In this document: positions 1 through 5,981 of the stretch, one piece after another | Numbering within the stretch: the stretch's first letter is position 1 | How the letters are laid out: each line of letters starts with the position of its first letter | Assembly: GCA_037142915.1 (NCBI GenBank) | Contig: JBAWZR010000033.1 | Coordinates: 1 to 11,142, forward strand | Origin: JBAWZR01 sp037142915 | GTDB taxonomy: Bacteria; Patescibacteriota; Minisyncoccia; Moranbacterales; UBA1568 | DNA length: 11,142 nucleotides | Reading direction: 5' to 3' | Position numbers and translations under genes: made by a program | The notes under the pieces: generated by a model | Told to the model about the DNA's origin: nothing | What the model saw: only the letters and a program-made list of their open reading frames with translations | Database searches by the model: none

Positions 1-1346
1 TTTTTGGCGTATTCAACTGCGTCATCGAGAGTCGCCACGAATTCCGCCCGACCTGAATGGTACTGGTTGATCGCCGCCGCTAATTGCGAGGACGAAATAC
101 CGCCCTGTTCTTCGCGAGCACTACCGTAAATCTCGATCACGCCCACTTCGTCCGCGTCATCAAAACTCTGCGCGAAATCAGAAAAAAGCGCCTTGGTACG
201 AGTGAAAGTGTGCGGGTGAAACAGTGCAACGATCCGCTTGTCAGGAAAAAGCTCCCGGAAGGCTTTCAGGGTGACTTTGACTTCCTCGGGATGATGAGCA
301 TAATCATCATAGACCGCGATATTGTCAGTGGTCGTCCCGATATGCTCAAATCGCCGTGCCGTGCCGGTAAAAGTTTTGAGTGATTGGCGAACTATTTCCA
401 TATCGAGCTTCAGCCAATGACACAGAGCAATCACCGCGGTCGCATTGAGCGCATTGAACCGGCCAGCCAATTGCAATTCAAAAAGTCCTAATGATTCGCC
501 TTGCGCGATAACCTCGAACGATTGAAGGATAGGCGTAGTAGTCGCTGTTTTACCTTCAGGTTTATTATGGAGCGCCCAACGAAGTATCCGGATATCATTA
601 TGTTCCAGAAATCCATAGGAGTATTTTTGGCAATGTGCCGCCGACGCGACTCGCTCGACTGAAGCGCTATCACCACAAAAAACCGCTACTCCTTGCTGTG
701 GAATTCGCTCGAAAAATTGCTGAAACACAAGCGCATAAGAAGCCTCGGTCGGAAAAAAGTCCGGATGATCCCAATCGATACTCGTCAAAATCGCTGCGTA
801 TGGGGTATAGTGTTGCAATTTATTCTGGTATTCATCTGCTTCGAGTACGAAATATTTTCCCTTACCAGCTAACGCATTGCCCTGCCATTGGAGGATACGA
901 CTCCCCACCACTGCGAGTGGATCTTCCTTGGCTGCCCGTAACACTTCCGCGAGGAGGGCACTCGTCGTAGTTTTACCGTGTGTTCCGCAAACTGCCAACG
1001 TCAAATGCTCCGCTGACAACTGTCCGATTGCTTCAGGGTAACTCAACACGCCCACGCGGGACAACATCCGTACCGCTTGGGCGACTTCAACATTATTCTC
1101 TGGCGTATAGGCGGTGGAGTAAATGATCACATCAACATTGGACGGGATATGCTGTACATCAAATGATTCGACATAGTGAATATGCAATGACTTCAAGGTT
1201 TGCTCTGTAAAGAAAGTTTCCTCGATATCTGAACCACTCACCGTCATCCCACGAAGTACCAAAACTTCTGCCAATGCTGCCATACCAACACCCTTGATGC
1301 CAATCAAATACGCTTTCTTTTTTGGTTGTATCCACGATTGATTCAT
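1..1346 (-). CDS. murC: UDP-N-acetylmuramate--L-alanine ligase (MurC), 3' end off window
   Basis: MurC joins L-alanine to UDP-MurNAc using ATP, the first step of stem-peptide assembly in the cytoplasm. I translated the minus strand from the ATG at 1346; the frame stays open for 448 codons to the window edge, so perhaps only the last few tens of residues are missing. All Mur ligase hallmarks are visible: an N-terminal Rossmann-type segment LIGIKGVGMAAL (about residues 14-25), the P-loop GTHGKTTT (121-128), EADEY (169-173), DWDHPDFF (191-198), a NALNATAVIA helix, and the C-terminal-domain motif YDDYAHHPEEVK followed by FHPHTFTRT. YDDYAHHPEE is typical of MurC rather than MurD, E or F. The start lies 6 nt after the murG stop with no clear Shine-Dalgarno, so translation is probably coupled to murG. 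Identification is very secure; only the 3' end is unseen. Confidence 0.96.
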   Translation of the reverse strand, partial: MNQSWIQPKKKAYLIGIKGVGMAALAEVLVLRGMTVSGSDIEETFFTEQTLKSLHIHYVESFDVQHIPSNVDVIIYSTAYTPENNVEVAQAVRMLSRVGVLSYPEAIGQLSAEHLTLAVCGTHGKTTTSALLAEVLRAAKEDPLAVVGSRILQWQGNALAGKGKYFVLEADEYQNKLQHYTPYAAILTSIDWDHPDFFPTEASYALVFQQFFERIPQQGVAVFCGDSASVERVASAAHCQKYSYGFLEHNDIRILRWALHNKPEGKTATTTPILQSFEVIAQGESLGLFELQLAGRFNALNATAVIALCHWLKLDMEIVRQSLKTFTGTARRFEHIGTTTDNIAVYDDYAHHPEEVKVTLKAFRELFPDKRIVALFHPHTFTRTKALFSDFAQSFDDADEVGVIEIYGSAREEQGGISSSQLAAAINQYHSGRAEFVATLDDAVEYAK

Positions 1347-1352
1347 ACGGTT

Positions 1353-2474
1353 TTATTTCAATAAACCCTGCACGCCACGAGCAATCACTTCTGCTGCATC
1401 TGGACGATAAAATTCCCGCAACGCCACTATCATTTTTGTGCGCAAAGGCTCATCATGCCAGAGGCGAAGAATTTTGTGAAGCAAGAGGTTTTCGCCGGCA
1501 TTATTCTCATCAAGCACCAATGCACCACCCATCCGCGCGATTTCGTAAGCGTTTATTCGTTGGTGACCATTTGAACCCTCACTGTGTGGGAGGAGGACGA
1601 GTACTGCCCGCCCGACCGCGGCTACCTCGGTGATCTGTCCGATGCCCGCCCGACTCACCACGATATCTGCCACTGCCAGCAAATCACTCATCTCCTGTGT
1701 ATCCAAAAACGGAGCAATAACATATTTTTTCTCTTCAGGACGGACACCATATTCATGAAGGATCTCCAAGGTTTCCTCATCCTTGCCAATACCTGTCTGA
1801 TGAACAATCTCGAAATGCTCGAGCAACGCCGGTGCGATGGTCGCCATGGTTTTATTGACACTATGTGCGCCTTGACTGCCTCCGAATATCGCCAACACCG
1901 GCTTCGTACCAGTCAACCCAAAACGCTTCCGAGCTCGCTCGATATCACTCGTGATTAACCCTACTCGCACCGGATTGCCTGTCACTACCGTTTTGGCGGC
2001 GCGAAAATAATTCTTGGTCGATGGATATCCGACCGCAATCCGATCGGAGAATTTCCCAATGATCTGATTGGCTACTCCTGGCATCGCATCAGATTCGTGT
2101 GTGAGAATGGGAATATTGTAGAGCCAACCGGCGATTACCACTGGCACCGCCGACGCACTGCCCTTGGAGAAAATCACATCCGGCATATATATCCACAAAT
2201 ACCATAATGACTGTAGAAATCCCCCTAACCCACGAAAAACATCAAGAAAATTCAAAAATGAAAAATAGCGCCGCCATTTGCCCGAGGATATCGGCTGCAT
2301 CGGTATGGATGCCGCGGTCATCGCTTCGCGTTCCATCTGCCCGATAGGACCGAGATAGAGCAATTCGATATGGCGTTCCGGGTCAGTTCGTAGTTTTTCG
2401 GCCACTGCTACCAGAGGGAAAATATGTCCACCCGATCCGCCACCTGCCAAAACAATTTTATACGTTTTTATCAT
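1353..2474 (-). CDS. murG: Undecaprenyl-diphospho-MurNAc-pentapeptide GlcNAc transferase (MurG)
   Basis: MurG is the membrane-associated GT28 glycosyltransferase that adds GlcNAc from UDP-GlcNAc to lipid I, giving lipid II. The 373-residue product has the usual family length. The first glycine loop GGGSGGH is at about residues 11-17, with LTHESDAMPG (124-133), the E. coli HEQN region appearing as HESD. The second-domain loop FGGSQGAHSVN is near 197-207, and the UDP-GlcNAc-binding segment VSRAGIGQITE is near 273-283, followed by a GHQRINA stretch corresponding to QQYWNA. I chose the ATG at 2474 because it places the glycine loop at the normal distance from the N-terminus; a GTG at 2510 would add 12 unconserved residues. 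No Shine-Dalgarno is evident. It lies 39 nt after ftsW and 6 nt before murC. A possible extended -10 promoter sits in the ftsW gap. Confidence 0.96.
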   Translation of the reverse strand: MIKTYKIVLAGGGSGGHIFPLVAVAEKLRTDPERHIELLYLGPIGQMEREAMTAASIPMQPISSGKWRRYFSFLNFLDVFRGLGGFLQSLWYLWIYMPDVIFSKGSASAVPVVIAGWLYNIPILTHESDAMPGVANQIIGKFSDRIAVGYPSTKNYFRAAKTVVTGNPVRVGLITSDIERARKRFGLTGTKPVLAIFGGSQGAHSVNKTMATIAPALLEHFEIVHQTGIGKDEETLEILHEYGVRPEEKKYVIAPFLDTQEMSDLLAVADIVVSRAGIGQITEVAAVGRAVLVLLPHSEGSNGHQRINAYEIARMGGALVLDENNAGENLLLHKILRLWHDEPLRTKMIVALREFYRPDAAEVIARGVQGLLK

Positions 2475-2500
2475 AAAATGAATATGTTGATAACTCTTAC

Positions 2501-2509
2501 AGTATAGCA
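2501..2509 (-). promoter_or_regulatory. Candidate extended -10 promoter for murG
   Basis: In the gap between ftsW and murG the minus strand reads TGCTATACT, an extended -10 (TGn plus TATACT). I see no good -35 hexamer 16-18 nt upstream, where the sequence is the 3' end of ftsW. It would put the transcript start about 20 nt before the murG ATG. It could give murG and murC extra transcription independent of trmD-ftsW. Support is the motif alone. Confidence 0.4.
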
Positions 2510-2513
2510 CAAA

Positions 2514-3647
2514 TCACTGGCTACTCTGGCGAGAAATATTCAGCATCAACCCTACCCCCGCGAGGAGGAATACGAGCGATGTACCACCATAACTCATAAA
2601 TGGCAATGGTACGCCCGTCAATGGGATGAGCCCTGTAATCGCCATGATGTTGATGAATGTCTGCGCAAAAATCCACACGGTCACACCGGTCGCGATCAAC
2701 CGACCAAAATCATCTGGCGCTGTCCGAGCCACATTGATACCCCGAATAATAAGCCATGTAAATAGACCAATCAACACCATCGCTCCAAAAAATCCCCACT
2801 CTTCTGAAAAAACAGCAAAAATTGAATCGGTTACCGGTTCTGGAAGATAATTAAATTTCTGCCGACTCTGACCCAAACCAGCGCCAAAAAATCCACCTGA
2901 TCCGACGGCAATCAAGGCTTGCGTGACCTGATACCCTACACCCTGTGAATCGTGCTCCGGGTTGAGAAACACGAGCATCCGCTGCATCCGATAGGGAGCC
3001 AATGCAATCAAAACTCCCAAGAAACCAATCGCTCCACTCACGATCAGGGCAATGTGGGTCATTCGTGCCCCAGCCACAAAAAATATTCCTAACGAGATAC
3101 ATAGAATCAATCCGAGCGTTCCTGTATCCGGCTGTTTGATAACCAAAAAACCAAGAACTCCCAAAATTACGAGGAACGGAATAAACCCTTCATAAAAATC
3201 GCCGACCTGTTTTTTGCCCTGTTTTGCAAGCCAGGCTGAGAGATACAGTATGATTGAGAGCTTCGCCATCTCTGACGGTTGAAATGAGAATGGTCCGATC
3301 GCCAACCATCGACTGGCACCATAAACCTTCGTTCCCAATCCAGGAATAAATATGAGTATCAGACAGAGCACGGTCAATCCAAAGAATACCACCGAGAATC
3401 GCCGCCAAAAATGATAATCGATCCGCGAAAAAAACCACAACGCGAACATCCCAGGAATAATCCCGAACAAAAATTGCCGGTTGAGAAAATAGTACGGACT
3501 GCCGAACCGCGTCTGACTGTAGAATACGCCGGCACTGGCGATCGTGAGTAGCCCGACGCCTACCAATATCAACACCGCAGTTAAGAGTTGGGAATCAAAT
3601 TCTCCCTGCGATGATGAGATTGCTCTTGTTTTTCGAAAAAATTTCAT
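2514..3647 (-). CDS. ftsW: SEDS-family peptidoglycan glycosyltransferase FtsW
   Basis: FtsW is the multi-pass SEDS enzyme that polymerises lipid II at the division septum with a partner class B PBP. The 377-residue product has about ten hydrophobic segments after a short cationic N-terminus (MKFFRKTRA). Family motifs include GASRWLAIGPFSFQPSE (about 110-126), IKQPDTGT (170-177), NPEHDSQGVGYQ (229-240), and LPEPVTDSIFAVFSEEWGF (268-286). Asp274 in TDSIFA matches the catalytic Asp known in RodA/FtsW, so the enzyme should be active. The C-terminal MSYGGTS motif is also present. I chose the ATG at 3647, which overlaps the trmD TGA as ATGA; an upstream in-frame extension is only repeat DNA and the trmD 3' end in another frame. 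Placement next to murG and murC favours FtsW over RodA. A palindromic repeat carrying AGGAG/GGAG lies just before the start. Confidence 0.95.
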   Translation of the reverse strand: MKFFRKTRAISSSQGEFDSQLLTAVLILVGVGLLTIASAGVFYSQTRFGSPYYFLNRQFLFGIIPGMFALWFFSRIDYHFWRRFSVVFFGLTVLCLILIFIPGLGTKVYGASRWLAIGPFSFQPSEMAKLSIILYLSAWLAKQGKKQVGDFYEGFIPFLVILGVLGFLVIKQPDTGTLGLILCISLGIFFVAGARMTHIALIVSGAIGFLGVLIALAPYRMQRMLVFLNPEHDSQGVGYQVTQALIAVGSGGFFGAGLGQSRQKFNYLPEPVTDSIFAVFSEEWGFFGAMVLIGLFTWLIIRGINVARTAPDDFGRLIATGVTVWIFAQTFINIMAITGLIPLTGVPLPFMSYGGTSLVFLLAGVGLMLNISRQSSQ

Positions 3648-4444
3648 AGTAGTGTGGCATCTCCCCCTCTCCTGGGCTGAGGAGAGGGCTGGGGTGAGGT
3701 TGTGTTTGAATTTTGTCTTCGCCACCGAGCCACATTTTCGTGATGCCCGGTCAATAAAATTTCCGGCACGCGCCACCCATTGAATTCTTCCGGTTTGGTG
3801 TACTGCGGGTACTCGAGTACACCCGCCTCACTATGGGACTCGGTGAGAGCGCTCTCGGCATTGCCCAAAACCTCCGGCAAGAGTCGCGCCACGGCATCTA
3901 CCACGATCATCGCTGGCAGCTCCCCACCCGTCAACACGAAGTCTCCAATCGAGAGTTCCTCATCGGCGATATGCTCTGCTACACGTTCGTCCACACCCTC
4001 ATATCTGCCACAAATTAAAATTAGCTGGTCATATTCTGTAAGTCTGCGCGCATCGTCTTGCGTGAAGCGTTTGCCCTTGGCGGAGAATAAAATCACTCGA
4101 GATCCACCACTCAACCTCACCCCTACCCTCTCCTTATCCAATGAGAGGGGGGAACTCAAACCGGCGGCATCTCCTCCTCCCATCAGCTGAGGGGAGGACT
4201 GAGGTGGGGTTGGGTTTCGTATTTCCTCCACCGCGCGAAAAATAGGCTCGACCTGCAAGACCATCCCCGCTCCCCCACCATAGGGCGTATCGTCCACGCG
4301 GTGATGCTTCTCGTCCATCGACCAATCACGAAGTTGATGCGTATTCACTTGTATCTGGCCGTTCTTTTGCGCTCGACCGAGAATAGACTCATTCAGATAG
4401 GCATCGAACATCTGCGGGAAAAGGGTAAGTATATCGAATCGCAT
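3644..4444 (-). CDS. trmD: tRNA (guanine-N1)-methyltransferase TrmD with repeat-encoded insert and tail
   Basis: TrmD is the SPOUT-class enzyme that makes m1G37 in tRNAs, preventing +1 frameshifts. The 266-residue product starts with the canonical MRFDILTLFPQMF, fixing the ATG at 4444; an in-frame extension to 4606 would only add terminator and repeat DNA. Core motifs are RVDDTPYGGGAGM (49-61), ILFSAKGKRF (118-127), LICGRYEGVDERV (143-155), SIGDFVLTGGELPAM (165-179), and EYPQYTKPEEFNGW (211-224). Residues 77-111 (NPTPPQSSPQ... to ...DKERVGVRL) are unlike TrmD and come from two inverted palindromic repeats, exactly 105 bp, placed in the loop before the SAM-binding knot. After ARWRRQNS (239-246) the tail is also repeat-derived (SPQPSPQPRRGG), so the longer C-terminal domain of E. 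coli-type TrmD is absent. Some compact bacterial TrmDs may end near here naturally. Glu202 aligns with the catalytic Asp169 of the H. influenzae enzyme. The core looks functional; confidence in the identity is high. Confidence 0.93.
   Translation of the reverse strand: MRFDILTLFPQMFDAYLNESILGRAQKNGQIQVNTHQLRDWSMDEKHHRVDDTPYGGGAGMVLQVEPIFRAVEEIRNPTPPQSSPQLMGGGDAAGLSSPLSLDKERVGVRLSGGSRVILFSAKGKRFTQDDARRLTEYDQLILICGRYEGVDERVAEHIADEELSIGDFVLTGGELPAMIVVDAVARLLPEVLGNAESALTESHSEAGVLEYPQYTKPEEFNGWRVPEILLTGHHENVARWRRQNSNTTSPQPSPQPRRGGDATLL
3663..3702. repeat. Palindromic repeat copy A (trmD 3' end / ftsW start)
   Basis: A perfect 9-bp stem CCCTCTCCT / AGGAGAGGG (3665-3673 with 3680-3688) encloses a 6-nt loop, followed by a flank CTGGGGTGAGGTTG. 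The stem and flank are nearly identical to copy D. On the minus strand it encodes the TrmD tail SPQPSPQPRRGG. Its right arm, with AGGAG and GGGGGAG, lies 13 nt or more before the ftsW ATG and is the only Shine-Dalgarno-like sequence there. Confidence 0.92.
4112..4153. repeat. Palindromic repeat copy B (inside trmD, inverted)
   Basis: A CCCTCTC / GAGAGGG stem (4126-4132 with 4143-4149) has a 10-nt loop and the flank AACCTCACCCCTA on its left side. The flank is the reverse complement of the flank in copies A, C and D, so B lies in the opposite orientation. It encodes the SPLSLDKERVGVRL part of TrmD. With copy C it forms a composite with imperfect terminal inverted repeats. Confidence 0.88.
4171..4217. 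repeat. Palindromic repeat copy C (inside trmD)
   Basis: This is the most diverged copy: a CCTCCC / GGGAGG stem (4176-4181 with 4192-4197), a loop including CAGCTG, and the flank CTGAGGTGGGGTTGGGTTT in the same orientation as copies A and D. It encodes NPTPPQSSPQLMGGG in TrmD, the same reading phase as the peptides of A and D. The 17-nt spacer to copy B has no recognised motif. Confidence 0.85.
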
Positions 4445-4472
4445 AGCAGGACAAAATGAAAAATTCTGAGTT

Positions 4473-4516
4473 CCCCCTCTCCTGAGCTGAGGAGAGGGCT
4501 GGGGTAAGGTTGGGTT
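4473..4516. repeat. Palindromic repeat copy D (trmD leader hairpin)
   Basis: A perfect 9-bp stem CCCTCTCCT / AGGAGAGGG (4475-4483 with 4490-4498) encloses loop GAGCTG and is followed by CTGGGGTAAGGTTGGGTT. It lies 28 nt upstream of the trmD start, inside the likely 5' untranslated leader, where it should form a stable RNA hairpin. It is nearly identical to copy A. It could be a passive insertion or influence trmD expression; the sequence does not decide this. Confidence 0.92.
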
Positions 4517-4532
4517 CCCCTTCAATGTCCCT

Positions 4533-4541
4533 ATCGTAACA
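4533..4541 (-). promoter_or_regulatory. Candidate extended -10 promoter for trmD-ftsW-murG-murC
   Basis: Downstream of the DUF4012 terminator the minus strand reads TGTTACGAT, an extended -10 (TGn plus TACGAT). The upstream region is a T-rich tract without a convincing -35. A promoter is needed somewhere in 4445-4556 because the preceding unit ends in a strong terminator; this is the best match I see. It would place copy D in the transcript leader. Confidence 0.35.
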
Positions 4542-4591
4542 CAAAAAAGACAACAAAAAAAGCGGGACGTCCTTGTCGTTCCCCGCTTTTT
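4542..4591 (-). terminator. Intrinsic terminator after the DUF4012 gene
   Basis: A stem of AAAAAGCGGG (4557-4566) with CCCGCTTTTT (4582-4591), extended by ACG/CGT around a bulged C, is followed on the minus strand by a T-rich run (TTTTTTTGTTGTCTTTTTT). It begins 12 nt after the DUF4012 stop. The A-rich and T-rich arms could also terminate plus-strand transcription. It separates the surface-polysaccharide unit from the trmD-mur unit. Confidence 0.88.
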
Positions 4592-4602
4592 ATGATGATA
4601 AG

Positions 4603-5970
4603 TCAATTCTCGCTCAAGACCCAGGGTTGGGTAAGAGTGAAATTCTTGTCTTCCATCACACCGCCGGCGCGGAGAAGATGCACGCTCACAGTCGCGCCAT
4701 TCACACCCGCTTGTTTGTCGAACTTCAGGTCATAAAACTCCTTCACCATCGTCTTAGGAAGGGTATACTTGAAGGTGACAGTTCGTTCCGTCCCGAGCGG
4801 CACCTGAATGAGCGCACCGAAATACTTCTTGCCCAACTCCGTACCGAAGACCGGTTGGGTCACCGCACCATCCACCGAGGAGAGCCAGCTGCCATCAGGC
4901 ACATACACTCGTACAAAACTCTGATAATCACTCGTCCGCCAATCTTTCTGTGCCCCATTATTTTTATAGGTGATAGCGAGTACTGCGGTGAGGTTCGTGC
5001 TTGTCATATCCACGGTGTAGTCGAGGTATCGATCCATCAAACGATCGGTCTTGAGTGCCGAGAGGTTCGCATCAACTACCGACACAAAATCATCCTTCCA
5101 GGCCGTATCGACTCGCCCACTCCATCCGGCTTTATCAATCTCATTTTGCAATGCTCCATCTTTGAAATATACCTGAATATCTTTTTGGTGCAAATCAGCG
5201 AGAAAAGTCCCGAACAAAGATTGTTTCTCTTTAAGACTAAAATTTTTCACTCGAGCTAGTATCGCATCACCCAGCGCACGGATCACCTGCTTGCGATCAC
5301 CGATTGACTCTCCGTCTTTCCACCACTGTTGTTCAACTTGATATTCCAAAGTATCCACCACATTGTCTGGATTTAATGTCAACTGGTATTGATCGAGCGT
5401 TATTGGCCCAGTTAGTTTCAAAATCGATACCAGTGTGTTAGTCGTCACCCCAAAGATGCCATCGAACTGCTCACCGCCTTGTCCGAGATGATACATTTCC
5501 TCGGCCTTAAGGGCGTCCGTCGGAAAGTCCGGTGACCAGTTGGAGTCGCGCATCTTCCATGAGTCGATCCTCAAAGTCTCTTTCATCGGATAAGGCGGTG
5601 GAATAGTACTCGGGATACGCCCATCAAAAATATTCGTATCATGAATGGCAAAATCCGTTACCTGTCCATCACGAATTTTGATGATCGCAAATGACCCAAT
5701 ATAGCCACCGCCAGGGCGGAGCTCGGTATTGTTTTGGAGGAGAGCCAGGTAGACCCGCTCACGACCATCCCTCACGAGCATCGCATCGGCCACTTGGGTG
5801 AGCGTCTGCATATCAGTCTTGGTCGCTTGACTCACAGGCAGGACATTGGTGAGTGGATTCAATCCCTCCCAACCTTTATTTTTCCACTGCCAGAAGAAAA
5901 ACCAGCCAGTCAAAAAGATGACAGCCAAAACCCAAAATGTTATCCAAAATTTCCACGATCGTTTTTTCAT
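4603..5970 (-). CDS. DUF4012 domain membrane-anchored protein
   Basis: This 455-residue protein has a cationic N-terminus and one strong membrane segment (about residues 9-27, WITFWVLAVIFLTGWFFFW), then a long extracytoplasmic region. The DUF4012 signature is clear: LALLQNNTELRPGGGYIGS (75-93) and, further on, MRDSNWSPDFPTDALKAEEMY (140-160) and FDGIFGVTTNTL. The biochemical role of DUF4012 is not established. The family is often seen near envelope polysaccharide genes in Patescibacteria and Actinobacteria, which fits its neighbours here: a Wzz-like protein ends 11 nt upstream, then a GT4 glycosyltransferase. The ATG at 5970 is preferred. A TTG at 5976 (adding MF) is better spaced from a GGGGAG in the end of the upstream gene and is a real alternative. 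It is the last gene of its unit. Family assignment is secure; function is unknown, with a surface-glycan role inferred from context. Confidence 0.9.
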   Translation of the reverse strand: MKKRSWKFWITFWVLAVIFLTGWFFFWQWKNKGWEGLNPLTNVLPVSQATKTDMQTLTQVADAMLVRDGRERVYLALLQNNTELRPGGGYIGSFAIIKIRDGQVTDFAIHDTNIFDGRIPSTIPPPYPMKETLRIDSWKMRDSNWSPDFPTDALKAEEMYHLGQGGEQFDGIFGVTTNTLVSILKLTGPITLDQYQLTLNPDNVVDTLEYQVEQQWWKDGESIGDRKQVIRALGDAILARVKNFSLKEKQSLFGTFLADLHQKDIQVYFKDGALQNEIDKAGWSGRVDTAWKDDFVSVVDANLSALKTDRLMDRYLDYTVDMTSTNLTAVLAITYKNNGAQKDWRTSDYQSFVRVYVPDGSWLSSVDGAVTQPVFGTELGKKYFGALIQVPLGTERTVTFKYTLPKTMVKEFYDLKFDKQAGVNGATVSVHLLRAGGVMEDKNFTLTQPWVLSEN

Positions 5971-5981
5971 AAACAATACAA

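Noticed and set aside
488..970. Short open frames on both strands around 488-970 and 635-970
   Set aside because: They overlap murC, whose minus-strand frame is continuous through P-loop, EADEY and YDDYAHHPEE motifs.
2475..2510. GTG start for MurG at 2510
   Set aside because: It adds 12 residues without conservation and would put the start inside the candidate -10 region; the GGGSGGH loop is correctly spaced from the ATG at 2474.
3648..3776. N-terminal extension of FtsW upstream of 3647
   Set aside because: The added 43 residues are the trmD 3' end and repeat copy A read in another frame. FtsW proteins start with a short cationic segment before the first membrane helix, as from 3647.
4112..4217. 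trmD as a pseudogene because of the insert
   Set aside because: The frame is intact, all SAM-binding and knot motifs remain, and the insert is a multiple of three. An altered but functional protein is more likely.
3663..4516. CRISPR-like array from the four repeats
   Set aside because: Copies are in mixed orientation, irregularly spaced, lie within coding sequence, and no cas genes are present.
4445..4606. N-terminal extension of TrmD to 4606
   Set aside because: It would translate the terminator and repeat copy D; MRFDILTLFP is the normal TrmD N-terminus, and the extension begins inside the DUF4012 stop region.
4573..5259. Plus-strand open frame of 228 codons opposite the DUF4012 gene
   Set aside because: It starts inside the terminator region and lies antisense to a well-supported gene; no recognisable motifs.
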